Positions 24,869-33,852 of a stretch of DNA of 64,000 nt are shown piece after piece. The DNA comes from Anaerocolumna xylanovorans DSM 12503 (lineage in GTDB: Bacteria; Bacillota; Clostridia; Lachnospirales; Lachnospiraceae). The DNA lies in assembly GCF_900143645.1 (NCBI RefSeq), contig NZ_FRFD01000005.1:186001-250000 (forward strand), read 5' to 3'. Each line of letters starts with the position of its first letter. The first letter of the stretch is position 1. The notes under the pieces are model-generated. The model made no database searches, was not told where the DNA came from, and was given only the letters and a program-made list of their open reading frames with translations. The position numbers were made by a program, and so were the translations under genes.

Positions 24869-24900
24869 AGGGGTTGTCAGATGGTTTTGCAACAACCCCT
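24869..24900. terminator. Terminator between tautomerase and amidase genes
   Basis: AGGGGTTGT and ACAACCCCT form a nine-pair stem in the 47-bp convergent gap. T tracts are short on both sides. Confidence 0.6.
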
Positions 24901-24909
24901 GTGTATTGC

Positions 24910-25485
24910 TTATTCATTCGGCTCAAAACCGAAATAATTTAATAATCCCTGATAGATTGCATAGGCAAAATCATATTGTCTGTTCGCCAGTTTTTGAGAA
25001 TCCTCATAATTGGTAATGTAAGCAAGCTCAACCAGAACCGCCGGCATATTCGTCCTTCTTAATACGTAGAGGGAAGGATTGATGCGCACTCCGTTGTTGA
25101 AGGTTCCAAGCCTGTCAACAATGGCTAGAAGGATACGTTCGGCCAGGTAATAGGATTGGCTGTAATTTTCGTAAACATAACATTCTGTTCCGTTTAATGC
25201 CGGGTTGTCACTTGCGTTGCAGTGTATGCTTAGGAAATAATCTGCCGGCCAGGTATTGGCAAGGCGTACACGTTCTGCGAGGCTGGTGGTGTTACTGAAG
25301 CCCAAAACCTGCTCCGGACTGGTCCGGGAGGTACGTGCCTCAAAGCGGGGATCTGCATTTAATATATTTGCCAGATAGATGCCTACCTGATAGGTAATAT
25401 CCTGTTCTCTTAAACCAAAGCCTTCCGCGCCTGCGTTGATTCCCTGGGGATTATGCCCCTGATCTATAAAAATTCGTATTGCCAA
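24910..25485 (-). CDS. N-acetylmuramoyl-L-alanine amidase (Amidase_3), no signal peptide
   Basis: A 191-residue zinc amidase that cuts the MurNAc-L-Ala bond of peptidoglycan. Metal ligands are His in IDQGHNP, Glu in GFGLREQD and His in SIHCNA; the catalytic Glu is in VELAYITNYED. I choose the TTG start giving MAIRIFIDQGH because AAAAGGAG lies seven bases before it; the ATG at 25503 would place that site inside the gene. There is no signal peptide or wall-binding domain, as in CwlC-type mother-cell amidases that act after lysis; a sporulation role is inference. Confidence 0.87.
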   Translation of the reverse strand: MAIRIFIDQGHNPQGINAGAEGFGLREQDITYQVGIYLANILNADPRFEARTSRTSPEQVLGFSNTTSLAERVRLANTWPADYFLSIHCNASDNPALNGTECYVYENYSQSYYLAERILLAIVDRLGTFNNGVRINPSLYVLRRTNMPAVLVELAYITNYEDSQKLANRQYDFAYAIYQGLLNYFGFEPNE

Positions 25486-25687
25486 GATAATACTCCTTTT
25501 CATTCTATTATTACATCATATTCAGGTATTGATTATTTGCTACTGCAGTAAGGAATAATTTTCTGCAAGGGTCAGCTAAGACCTTGACAGAAAATGCACA
25601 AAGAGTATAATGTGACATGTGCATATGCACGCTATACGCAAAGCGGCTGATATAATAAAAGCACATGTCAGCGGAAAGGAGCTTTCT

Positions 25688-26032
25688 TTGCCAGGAAATG
25701 AAAAATGCAGATTTATCTGTGCAGAATATAAACATAGAACCTTGAATCCGGCAGCGGAGGAAAAGGGTTATACCGAAATACAGATTGATGAGCTGGAAGC
25801 CTTGAGGTTATGTGACTTTGAGGGAATGGACCAGGAGATGGCAGCCCATAGCATGAATATTTCCAGAGGAACCCTCCAGCGTATTTTGTATGCGGCAAGA
25901 CATAAGGTTGCAGAAGCCCTCTTAGAGGGCAGAGGCATCACAATAGCCGGAGGAAACTATCAGGTTTCACCGGGCTGCAGATGCAGTATGAGATGTAAAA
26001 AATGTAGAAAAGAGGTTACGGAAAATGAGTGA
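25688..26032 (+). CDS. DUF134 family helix-turn-helix protein
   Basis: A 114-residue DUF134 protein with a sigma-70 region-4-like helix-turn-helix: ELEALRLCDFEGMDQEMAA followed by SRGTLQRILYAARHKVAEALLEG. An N-terminal Cys pair and a C-terminal CRCSMRCKKCRK cluster could bind metal or an iron-sulfur cluster. The start is the TTG at 25688 with AAAGGAG six bases upstream; the longer ATG at 25619 is in frame but has no site. The gene overlaps the Mrp-NifX gene by 8 bp, the pairing usually found for this family, which suggests a regulator or partner in metal-cluster assembly. Confidence 0.87.
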   Translation: MPGNEKCRFICAEYKHRTLNPAAEEKGYTEIQIDELEALRLCDFEGMDQEMAAHSMNISRGTLQRILYAARHKVAEALLEGRGITIAGGNYQVSPGCRCSMRCKKCRKEVTENE

Positions 26033-27290
26033 AACATATGAAACACAAAGCAGCTGCGGGGATAGTTGTTCCAGCTGCCAGGCTTCCTGTTCTTCCAGAA
26101 GTAAGGAAAAGGATGATTTCAGAGAGCCATTAAACCCTTACAGTAAGGTTAAAAAGGTAATTGGTATCGTCAGCGGAAAAGGAGGGGTTGGAAAGTCCTT
26201 TGTAACCTCCTATTTGAGTGTGCTGTTAAACAGGGAAGGCTTTCATACAGCTATTCTGGATGCTGATATCACAGGACCTTCCATTCCAAAAGCATTTGGC
26301 ATACACAGTAAGGCACAGGGAAATGAACTTGGTATATTCCCCGCCATCAGTAAAAAGGGCGTAAAAATAATGTCAGTCAATTTGCTCCTGGAAACAGAAG
26401 ATACACCGGTAATCTGGAGAGGCCCCGTTATTGCCGGAACAGTAAAGCAGTTTTGGTCAGATGTTTTATGGGATGATGTGGACTACATGTTTGTGGATAT
26501 GCCTCCGGGAACCGGGGATGTGCCCCTGACAGTATTCCAATCCCTGCCTGTTGACGGAGTAATTATAGTGACATCTCCCCAGGAACTGGTATCCATGATC
26601 GTATCAAAGGCTGTAAACATGGCGGAAGCTATGAATATTCCTATCCTGGGCATTGTGGAGAATTACAGCTATCTGGAATGCGGTAACTGCGGCGAGAAAA
26701 TAAGTGTTTTTGGAACCAGCCATGTAGAAGAAACCGCAGAAAAGTATCATCTTCCTGTTTTGGGCAGGATACCCATTCATCCTTCTATTGCAGAGGCAGT
26801 TGACAAGGAACAGATTGAAGAGCTTAATGGTCCCTGGCTTTTCGATGCAGCAGATGCCTTAAAGGCGATGTTAGGGGAGAAAAAAGGAGAAAGTAAAAAG
26901 AGCTTTCTTCGCATTGCAATCCCGACAGACGGTAATAATAACGTATTCGGCCATTTTGGAAAGGCAGCAGAATTCACCCTTTATGAAATCAAAGATAATG
27001 AGTTAGTTGGTAAAGCAATCCTTTCTGCCGCAGGTGAAGGGCATGGTAAGACCGTTGAAATGATGAAGAGGGAAAAAATCAATGTGGTGATTTGCGGCGG
27101 AATTGGCATGGAAGCGATGGAAGGGCTTATGACAGGCGGTATTCTGGTTATTCCCGGTACGTCAGGAGATGCTGATGTGGCGGCAGCCGCTTATTTGGAC
27201 GGCAGCTTGCAGGAGAATGGCGGTAAAGCAACCTGTGTCTGTCAGGACGGAGAGCATGAGCATAAAGAGGGAAGCTGTGATTGCCATTAA
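26025..27290 (+). CDS. Mrp/NBP35 P-loop ATPase fused to a NifX/NifB-type domain
   Basis: A 421-residue fusion. A Cys-rich N-terminus (CGDSCSSCQASC) precedes an Mrp/ApbC ATPase with deviant Walker A SGKGGVGKS, the DADITGPSIPK switch, MPPGTGDVPLT and the CGNCG pair that holds a bridging 4Fe-4S cluster. From about residue 295 the C-terminus is a NifX/dinitrogenase iron-molybdenum cofactor domain (RIAIPTDGNNNVFGHFGKA) ending in a Cys/His tail CVCQDGEHEHKEG. Function: loading or transferring iron-sulfur clusters. Its stop codon overlaps that of the convergent dinB gene. Confidence 0.9.
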   Translation: MSETYETQSSCGDSCSSCQASCSSRSKEKDDFREPLNPYSKVKKVIGIVSGKGGVGKSFVTSYLSVLLNREGFHTAILDADITGPSIPKAFGIHSKAQGNELGIFPAISKKGVKIMSVNLLLETEDTPVIWRGPVIAGTVKQFWSDVLWDDVDYMFVDMPPGTGDVPLTVFQSLPVDGVIIVTSPQELVSMIVSKAVNMAEAMNIPILGIVENYSYLECGNCGEKISVFGTSHVEETAEKYHLPVLGRIPIHPSIAEAVDKEQIEELNGPWLFDAADALKAMLGEKKGESKKSFLRIAIPTDGNNNVFGHFGKAAEFTLYEIKDNELVGKAILSAAGEGHGKTVEMMKREKINVVICGGIGMEAMEGLMTGGILVIPGTSGDADVAAAAYLDGSLQENGGKATCVCQDGEHEHKEGSCDCH

Positions 27291-28489
27291 TTCTTAGGCT
27301 TAAGTAAAGCTGCCCGTTTAATGGAATCAGTTCCATATTTTTCCCTTATGCTGTCAAGTGCCTGGTCAAGCTTTTCCTTCTTTTCATCTTCTTTCATTGA
27401 GAAGAGGGAGAGCTGGGTATATTCTTTCTTTTCCTCAAGCTTTCCGGCTCTGACTCCAAGAAGTCTTAAGGGGGCACCTTTCCAGGATTCCTTTAGGAGC
27501 TTACAGGCAGTTTGGAAGATAGCATCGGTGGTATTGGTGGGGAGAAAAAGAGTTTCCTGGTGGGTCTGGTTATTAAAGTCACAATCCCGCATTTCTACCG
27601 TTATACAGGCAGCCTTTACATTTTCCTTTCGAAGCCTTGCTCCAACGCTTTCACTTAAGAGCAGAAGTATTTGTCTGGCGTTGTTAAAGTCCGTGATATC
27701 CTGGGACAGAGTAAGACTGTTGCCGATACATTTGGCGGCAGCGGGACAGACTTCCACAGGGCTTGTATCAATACCGCGGGAGTAGGCATATATAAGTTCA
27801 CCGTGCTTTTTACCAAGGTGGGCTTTGAGAAGGTCGGGAGCCGTAGCAGCAATGTCTCCGATGGTGCGAAGCCCTAAGTTTTTTAAGATTCTGGCAGAGG
27901 AACGTCCTACAAAGAAAAGTTCCTCCAGAGGAAGAGGCCACATCTTCTTGCTTATTTCGGAAGGAAATAAGGTGTGTATTTTATCCGGCTTTTCAAAGTC
28001 GGAAGCCATTTTTGCCAGAAGCTTATTCGAGGAAATACCGATATTTACAGTGAAATTAAGCTCGTTTCGTACTCTGGCGGCAATTGTCATTGCAGTCTCA
28101 AGGGGAGTTAAGCCATAAGGAAGGGCACTTGTCATATCAAGAAAAGCTTCATCAATGGAAAAGGGTTCAATGGCAGGAGTATATTGGTATAGAAGTTCCT
28201 GCAGGGATTTCGAATATTCCTCATACAAACCATGATTTGGCGGAACAAGGTACAAAGAAGGACATTTTTTAAGGGCATTTACAACCGGTTCCCCGGTATT
28301 AATGCCATAGGCTTTCGCAGGATGGGACTTTGCAAGGATTACACCATGCCGGGTCTTAAGTTCTCCGCCCACAGCAGAAGGGATTGCCCTTAGATCAGCG
28401 GCATTTTTGTCCCTGCTAAGCCTATGGACGGCTTCCCAGCTAAGAAAAGCAGAATTGACATCAATGTGAAATATTAATCTGTCCTTCAT
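27287..28489 (-). CDS. dinB: DNA polymerase IV (Y-family)
   Basis: A 400-residue translesion polymerase. Catalytic carboxylates are in HIDVNSAFLSWEA and PFSIDEAFLDMT; the helix-hairpin-helix follows in LFFVGRSSARILKNLGLRTIGDIA; the little-finger domain ends with the beta-clamp-binding peptide QLSLF. It starts at an ATG close to the divergent aldolase promoter region. The 3-prime end overlaps the Mrp-NifX gene by four bases in convergent orientation, so no terminator separates them. The TASxxAR-type steric segment KTRHGVILAKSHPAKAYG is as in PolY1-like enzymes. Confidence 0.93.
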   Translation of the reverse strand: MKDRLIFHIDVNSAFLSWEAVHRLSRDKNAADLRAIPSAVGGELKTRHGVILAKSHPAKAYGINTGEPVVNALKKCPSLYLVPPNHGLYEEYSKSLQELLYQYTPAIEPFSIDEAFLDMTSALPYGLTPLETAMTIAARVRNELNFTVNIGISSNKLLAKMASDFEKPDKIHTLFPSEISKKMWPLPLEELFFVGRSSARILKNLGLRTIGDIAATAPDLLKAHLGKKHGELIYAYSRGIDTSPVEVCPAAAKCIGNSLTLSQDITDFNNARQILLLLSESVGARLRKENVKAACITVEMRDCDFNNQTHQETLFLPTNTTDAIFQTACKLLKESWKGAPLRLLGVRAGKLEEKKEYTQLSLFSMKEDEKKEKLDQALDSIREKYGTDSIKRAALLKPKN

Positions 28490-28650
28490 AATGGCCTCTT
28501 TCCTGAATGGCTGATGATAGAAGTTACGGCTTTATTATAACACAAACATACATTCGAATAAAGAGTATTTTGCAGGAAACATTATTGATAAAAAAATAAC
28601 AGAATATGAGCAACATGGAAAATTATATTTTCTTTTTCCTATAAATGAGG

Positions 28651-28656
28651 TATAAT
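28651..28656 (+). promoter_or_regulatory. -10 element of the fba promoter
   Basis: A perfect TATAAT lies 54 bp before the chosen ATG. The hexamer 17 bp upstream (TTTTCT) is a weak -35. The sequence between dinB and this element is AT-rich and otherwise featureless. Confidence 0.5.
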
Positions 28657-28709
28657 AGCTAGAGGTTCTATTTTAGCAAACAATATTTGAACAAAATGGA
28701 GGTATGAAT

Positions 28710-29573
28710 ATGCTAGTATCAGCAAAAGATATGCTTAATAAAGCAAAGGCCGGACATTATGCAGTAGGCCAGTTCAATATTAACAACCTTGAGTGGACAA
28801 AGGCAGTCCTTTTGACAGCTCAGGAATTAAATTCCCCTGTAATCCTTGGAGTATCAGAAGGCGCCGGAAAATATATGTGCGGTTATAAAACCGTTGCAAG
28901 CATGGTAACAGCCATGATTGACGAATTAAAGATTACTGTTCCTGTTGCACTTCACTTAGATCACGGCAGCTATGAAGGTTCTTTCAAATGCATCGAAGCC
29001 GGATTTTCTTCCATCATGTTTGATGGTTCCCATTATCCTATCGAAGAAAACATCGAAAAGACAAGAGAATTAGTTAAAATCTGCGGAGAAAAGGGACTTT
29101 CCCTGGAAGCAGAAGTAGGCTCCATCGGCGGAGAAGAAGATGGTGTTGTTGGTGCCGGTGAAGTTGCAGATCCTAATGAGTGCAAGTCTATTGCAGATCT
29201 TGGAGTAACAATGCTTGCTGCCGGTATCGGTAATATCCACGGAAAATATCCTGCTAACTGGCCCGGACTTCGCTTTGATGCATTGGATTCCATCCAGGCT
29301 TTAACTGGTGATATGCCTTTAGTTCTTCATGGCGGTACAGGAATTCCGGAAGATATGATAAAGAAAGCAATCTCTCTTGGTGTAGCTAAGATTAATGTTA
29401 ACACAGAGTGCCAGCTTTCCTTTGCAGCAGCTACCCGTAAATACATTGAGGAAGGCAAAGACCTTTCCGGCAAAGGCTTCGATCCCCGTAAACTGTTAGC
29501 TCCCGGCTTTGAAGCTATTAAAGCAACTGTAAAAGAGAAGATGGAGCTTTTTGGTTCCGTAGGAAAAGCTTAA
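28710..29573 (+). CDS. fba: Class II fructose-bisphosphate aldolase
   Basis: A 287-residue zinc-dependent aldolase. Zinc and active-site motifs are LHLDHGSYE (first His, catalytic Asp), LEAEVGSIGGEEDG, GNIHGKYPA (His) and VLHGGTGIPE (His), then KINVNTECQ for phosphate binding. Length matches the FbaA class. The ATG at 28710 lies seven bases after GGAGG; the ATG two codons earlier is too close to it. The gene is monocistronic, with its own promoter and a very strong terminator. It links to the neighbouring sugar-phosphate genes through glycolysis. Confidence 0.94.
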   Translation: MLVSAKDMLNKAKAGHYAVGQFNINNLEWTKAVLLTAQELNSPVILGVSEGAGKYMCGYKTVASMVTAMIDELKITVPVALHLDHGSYEGSFKCIEAGFSSIMFDGSHYPIEENIEKTRELVKICGEKGLSLEAEVGSIGGEEDGVVGAGEVADPNECKSIADLGVTMLAAGIGNIHGKYPANWPGLRFDALDSIQALTGDMPLVLHGGTGIPEDMIKKAISLGVAKINVNTECQLSFAAATRKYIEEGKDLSGKGFDPRKLLAPGFEAIKATVKEKMELFGSVGKA

Positions 29574-29598
29574 TTAAAAATGATTCTGTAATTTAGGA

Positions 29599-29646
29599 AG
29601 CCGGTAAAAATGATCATGGATCATTTTTACCGGCTTTTTTGTTTTT
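29599..29646 (+). terminator. Strong intrinsic terminator after fba
   Basis: AGCCGGTAAAAATGATC is perfectly complementary to GATCATTTTTACCGGCT across a three-base loop, followed by a T-rich tract interrupted by one G. Confidence 0.92.
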
Positions 29647-29743
29647 ACTGCCTAACTCCTTATCTCATAAAAATACTATTAATCGGTCTCTGGATAAATA
29701 GTAGCTGCATATTGGCAAGTGCAAAGTGAACACATTTGCTAAT

Positions 29744-29908
29744 AAATGCACATTAAATGAAATATAAAAATAAGAAATATGAAATATAAATGCACATAAT
29801 ATTGACAGAATAGAGCAAATAATCTATAATAACCATAGCGATAAGAAAATTAATGCGAAAACAGATTATATTTGAGAAGCTGCAACATGATGCATTATTG
29901 TGCATTTT
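29744..29908 (+). promoter_or_regulatory. GH130 promoter with three repeated operator-like sites
   Basis: AAATGCACAT occurs at 29744-29753 and again at 29788-29797; the inverted form TTATTGTGCATTTT is at 29895-29908. Between them is a near-consensus promoter, TTGACA (29802-29807), 17 bp, TATAAT (29825-29830). The 14-bp inverted site recurs upstream of the LacI-type gene at 36873-36886. This suggests a shared operator. Confidence 0.6.
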
Positions 29909-29928
29909 AAGTGAAAAGGAGATTTTAT

Positions 29929-30951
29929 ATGGATAAGGTTAGGATGCTGGCAGAAAGTCAGCCCAATATTCCCTGGCAGGAAAAACCGGCAAATGAGGCA
30001 GGACCTGTATGGAGGTATTCCGAAAACCCGATTATAGGAAGGAATCCGCTAAAAGGAGTTGCCAGAATATTTAACAGTGCAGTTGTGCCTTATGAAGGCA
30101 AATTTATCGGAGTGTTCCGAGGTGAACAGAAGAACGGCGTACCGCATTTGTATTTGGGACACAGTGAGGATGGTATCCACTGGACTTATAATGAAGAGAA
30201 GATTCCCTTTGTCAATGAAAAGGGAGAGCCATACATGCCAAGATATGCATATGATCCCAGGCTGATAAAGGTAGAAGATACATATTATATTATCTGGTGT
30301 ACGGACTTTTACGGTGCTGCTTTAGGACTTGCAAAAACTACCGATTTTAGGACCTTTGTAAGGCTTGATAACCCATTCCTGCCCTTTAATAGAAATGGTG
30401 TGTTTTTCCCCAGAAAGATTAACGGAAACTTTATGCTCTTATCCCGTCCAAGCGACAGCGGACATACACCCTTTGGTGATATCTTCTTAAGTGAAAGCCC
30501 GGATTTGGTATATTGGGGCAAGCATAAACATGTTATGACCAAGGGAAACGGTCAATGGTGGCAGACTCTTAAGATAGGAGGAGGAGCAGCGCCTATCGAA
30601 ACCACAGAAGGATGGCTTTTATTCTACCATGGGGTTGCAGGAACCTGTAACGGCTATGTATACAGTATGGGAGCGGCAATTCTCGATGCAGAGAATCCCT
30701 CTATCGTGAAATACCGTTCTGAAAATTTCATTTTGACGCCGGAGGAATGGTATGAAGAAAGGGGCTTTGTGGCCAATGTTGTATTCCCCTGTGCTACTTT
30801 GCATGATGCGGAAACAGGAAGAATTGCTATCTACTACGGTGCGGCAGACAGCTATGTAGGACTTGCATTCACAACACTGGATGAGATTGTCCGCTACATC
30901 AAGGAGCATAACGTAAAGATAGGAGACGATGATACCATCGGAATAATCTGA
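29929..30951 (+). CDS. GH130 beta-mannoside phosphorylase family protein
   Basis: A 340-residue five-bladed beta-propeller protein of family GH130. Seen motifs are NPIIGRNP near the N-terminus, VPYEGKFIGVFRGE, the catalytic Asp in YAYDPRLIKVED and the phosphate-binding basic residues around FFPRKINGNF and SRPSDSGHTPFGD. Length fits the shorter subgroup that includes beta-1,4-mannooligosaccharide phosphorylases. The product would be alpha-mannose 1-phosphate from imported mannosides. The ATG has AAAAGGAG seven bases upstream. It is followed by a phosphoglucomutase-type gene that could take up the sugar phosphate. Exact substrate not determinable. Confidence 0.85.
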   Translation: MDKVRMLAESQPNIPWQEKPANEAGPVWRYSENPIIGRNPLKGVARIFNSAVVPYEGKFIGVFRGEQKNGVPHLYLGHSEDGIHWTYNEEKIPFVNEKGEPYMPRYAYDPRLIKVEDTYYIIWCTDFYGAALGLAKTTDFRTFVRLDNPFLPFNRNGVFFPRKINGNFMLLSRPSDSGHTPFGDIFLSESPDLVYWGKHKHVMTKGNGQWWQTLKIGGGAAPIETTEGWLLFYHGVAGTCNGYVYSMGAAILDAENPSIVKYRSENFILTPEEWYEERGFVANVVFPCATLHDAETGRIAIYYGAADSYVGLAFTTLDEIVRYIKEHNVKIGDDDTIGII

Positions 30952-30972
30952 TCTGTTTCGCGATAAAATCCA

Positions 30973-31001
30973 TTGCAAGTTCATTGAAAATTCAGTACAA
31001 T
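30973..31001 (+). promoter_or_regulatory. Promoter of the phosphoglucomutase gene
   Basis: TTGCAA (30973-30978) and TACAAT (30996-31001) with a 17-bp spacer, 37 bp before the GTG start. Confidence 0.6.
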
Positions 31002-31038
31002 AAGGATGATAAAAAAGTGATGGAAGGAGACTAAGACA

Positions 31039-32754
31039 GTGGACTATTTGGAGAAATATAAGCAATGGATAACCGGAGAATATTTTGATGAGGATACTAA
31101 AAAAGAGCTCCTTGCCCTGCAAGGCAACGATAATGAAATCAAGGATCGTTTTTATAAAGACCTGGAATTTGGTACGGGAGGGCTAAGAGGAGTATTAGGA
31201 GCGGGAAACAACCGTATGAATCTCTATACGGTAAGAAAAGCAACCCAGGGGCTTGCTAATTACATCGTGAAACAGGGCGGTGAAAAGAAGGGCGTAGCCA
31301 TAGCCTATGATTCCAGAAGAATGTCGCCGGAATTTGCAAAGGATGCCGCTCTTTGCCTCAATGCAAATGGAATTAAGGCTTATGTATTCGAATCCTTAAG
31401 GCCAACGCCGGAACTTTCTTTTTCAGTAAGAGAACTTGGATGCATAGCCGGCATTGTAATTACGGCAAGCCATAATCCGCCGGAATATAACGGATACAAG
31501 GTATACTGGGAGGATGGCGCTCAGATAACATACCCCAAGGATGTAGAAATAATAGGCGAAGTAAATGCCATAACCGAATATTCTGCCGTTGAGACAATGG
31601 ATATGGAGGATGCAGTAGAAAGAGGACTGTACCATACCATTGGCAAAGAAATAGATGACAGGTACATAGAGGAGCTTAAAAAGCTTGTTATAAATCCCAT
31701 AGCAGATGAATGCAAGGATATGAAGATTGTCTATACGCCTCTTCATGGAACAGGCAACCTTCCGGTTAGAAGAATTTTAAAGGAATTAGGCTTTACGAAT
31801 GTATATGTTGTAAAAGAACAAGAGCTTCCTGACGGCAATTTCCCTACGGTTGGATATCCCAATCCGGAGGACCCGAAGGTATTTACCCTCGCTAAGAAAT
31901 TAGCAGATGAAGTTGGTGCCGATTTAATCCTTGCAACTGACCCGGATGCTGACAGGCTTGGTGTACAGGTGAGGGGAGAAGACGGAGAGTTCAGGCTTTT
32001 TACGGGAAATATGTCAGGAGCATTGATTGCAGAGTATGTTTTCTCACAGAAGGCTGCCCATCATACTCTCCCTGAAAACGCGGCTCTTATCAAGACGATT
32101 GTAACCGGAAATATATCGGACAGAATCGCAGCTTATTACGGTGCAGCACTCATTGAGGTGTTAACCGGCTTTAAATATATCGGAGAGCAGATTAAGCTCT
32201 TTGAGGAAAACGGTTCCCACGAATATGTATTTGGTTTTGAAGAGAGCTATGGCTGTCTTGTAGGCACACATGCCAGGGATAAGGATGCGGTTGTTGCTGT
32301 TATGGCTTTGTGTGAGGCGGCGGCTTTTTACAGGACACAGGGTATCACACTTTATGAGCAGATGAACCGTGTATTTGAGAAGTACGGATATTTTAAAGAA
32401 GACCTGGTTTCTGTTACCTTAAAGGGTATCGAAGGTATGGAGAAGATTAAGGAAATCATGGGAAATTACCGCAAGAATCCTCCTTTGACAGCAGGCGGTC
32501 TTAAGGTATTAAAATTCAGGGATTATGAAAAAGATACCATCACGGATCTGCTGACAAAAGAAGTAACACCTACAGGGCTTCCAAAGTCCGATGTACTTTA
32601 CTTTGAGCTGGAAGAAGATGCATGGTGTGCTGTAAGACCTTCCGGTACCGAACCCAAAATAAAGTTCTATTTCGGCATAAAGGGAACAAGCCTTTTGGAC
32701 GCGGAAGAAAAGTTAGACAAGCTGGTACATGACCCGGTATTTGCAGTGGGCTGA
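31039..32754 (+). CDS. pgcA: Alpha-phosphoglucomutase / phosphomannomutase (PgcA-type)
   Basis: A 571-residue alpha-D-phosphohexomutase that interconverts glucose 1- and 6-phosphate. It has the N-terminal YKDLEFGTGGLRG signature, catalytic phosphoserine loop TASHNPPEYNGYKVY, metal-binding loop ATDPDADRLGVQV, sugar-binding loop GFEESYG and phosphate-binding loop RPSGTEPKIKFY, the full set of the family. Length and sequence resemble Bacillus PgcA. The start is a GTG nine bases after GGAAGGAG. It lies downstream of the GH130 gene with its own promoter and may process the sugar phosphate made there. Confidence 0.93.
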   Translation: MDYLEKYKQWITGEYFDEDTKKELLALQGNDNEIKDRFYKDLEFGTGGLRGVLGAGNNRMNLYTVRKATQGLANYIVKQGGEKKGVAIAYDSRRMSPEFAKDAALCLNANGIKAYVFESLRPTPELSFSVRELGCIAGIVITASHNPPEYNGYKVYWEDGAQITYPKDVEIIGEVNAITEYSAVETMDMEDAVERGLYHTIGKEIDDRYIEELKKLVINPIADECKDMKIVYTPLHGTGNLPVRRILKELGFTNVYVVKEQELPDGNFPTVGYPNPEDPKVFTLAKKLADEVGADLILATDPDADRLGVQVRGEDGEFRLFTGNMSGALIAEYVFSQKAAHHTLPENAALIKTIVTGNISDRIAAYYGAALIEVLTGFKYIGEQIKLFEENGSHEYVFGFEESYGCLVGTHARDKDAVVAVMALCEAAAFYRTQGITLYEQMNRVFEKYGYFKEDLVSVTLKGIEGMEKIKEIMGNYRKNPPLTAGGLKVLKFRDYEKDTITDLLTKEVTPTGLPKSDVLYFELEEDAWCAVRPSGTEPKIKFYFGIKGTSLLDAEEKLDKLVHDPVFAVG

Positions 32755-32766
32755 AAATAAAAGTAA

Positions 32767-32816
32767 GGCAGAGGAACAATTCACTTTATTACAGGAATTG
32801 TTCCTCTGCCTGTTAT
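32767..32816. terminator. Bidirectional terminator after pgcA
   Basis: GGCAGAGGAACAATTC and GAATTGTTCCTCTGCC form a perfect 16-bp stem (32767-32782 with 32795-32810), flanked by T-rich sequence on the right and A-rich on the left, so it serves both pgcA and the convergent SPFH operon. Confidence 0.88.
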
Positions 32817-32849
32817 TCTAAGCTGGAAAGTAAGTCTTCTGCCGCATAA

Positions 32850-33809
32850 TTATAGCTTATTTCCGCAATTAGGACAAAAGTTCGCACTGGTAGTTTTTTG
32901 ACCGCAGTTAGGGCAGAAGTTGGGTTTTGCACCATTATTTGAAGGAGTTCCCTGGTTCGTGCCGGCGTTATTCATCCTGTCAATCACTTGGCTGGCCATA
33001 TTTGCACCCATCATCATGCCTGCCATATCGGATGCCAGACTGTTGCCGCCCTGCTTGCCGGAAAGAAGTCCGTCCGTCATGGCTACCTGCTGGTAACGGT
33101 TAAGATCACCGACCATTCCATAGGAGGCATTCTTATTTATCATTGCCTGAACCTCCTCCGGATAGGTAAAGCTCATTATCTGAAAGCCCGTTATGCTAAG
33201 TCCGGTATCGAACAGCTGCATATCAAGATCTGTCTTGATACCGGTTGCGATGTCATAGGAATTGGCCTGGAGGTTAAACATATCCTTTCCTTCTTTTGCA
33301 ATCCATTTCATAAGAAGCTGGTCTAAGATTGCGGTAATACGAAGCTTTACATCCTCTACGAGGTAGCTTTCCTTAACGCCGGCAATCTTATCAATCAGCT
33401 TGATATAATCCTTTACCTTAAACTGAAAAGTGCCGTTAGAGCGGATAGGAAGCCCGCCGGGAAGAGAAGGGGCAGGAATATTAATGGCATTTTTTGTTCC
33501 CCATTTCACGGTGAATTCCTTTGTATTGATAAATAAGACCTCTGCACGCATGCCGCTGTTAAAGCCGAATCTAAAACCGCTTAAAGTGGAAAGAAAGGGA
33601 ATAATCTGGGATTCGATATCGTAATCCCCCTCGTCCTGAAAAACTCCTTCTACCTTGCCGTTAAATAAAAATATGGCGTCCTGCCCGGGCCGGATAATAA
33701 GTCTACTGCCTTTTTTAATTTCCCGGTTGCTCCATTTCCAAAATATCATGTCTTCTCTGAATTCTTCCCATTCCACTACATTGGATAATTGATCTTTAAA
33801 GAAACCCAT
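32850..33809 (-). CDS. ydjI: SPFH-domain protein with C-terminal zinc ribbons (YdjI-like)
   Basis: A 319-residue protein. Residues 1-220 form an SPFH/virion-core-like domain (GFFKDQLSNVVEW, IIRPGQDAIFLFNGKVEG), a low-complexity Gly/Met linker follows, and two CPNCG pairs form a C-terminal zinc ribbon. In Bacillus subtilis YdjI binds and helps localise the PspA-family protein YdjF at the membrane. It is the last gene of a minus-strand cluster in the same order as ydjFGHI. The long helical SPFH scaffold suggests membrane-microdomain organisation. Confidence 0.87.
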   Translation of the reverse strand: MGFFKDQLSNVVEWEEFREDMIFWKWSNREIKKGSRLIIRPGQDAIFLFNGKVEGVFQDEGDYDIESQIIPFLSTLSGFRFGFNSGMRAEVLFINTKEFTVKWGTKNAINIPAPSLPGGLPIRSNGTFQFKVKDYIKLIDKIAGVKESYLVEDVKLRITAILDQLLMKWIAKEGKDMFNLQANSYDIATGIKTDLDMQLFDTGLSITGFQIMSFTYPEEVQAMINKNASYGMVGDLNRYQQVAMTDGLLSGKQGGNSLASDMAGMMMGANMASQVIDRMNNAGTNQGTPSNNGAKPNFCPNCGQKTTSANFCPNCGNKL

Positions 33810-33852
33810 CGTTCGTTTTCCTTTCCGTGTTGTAATATTTTATAAACTTATA

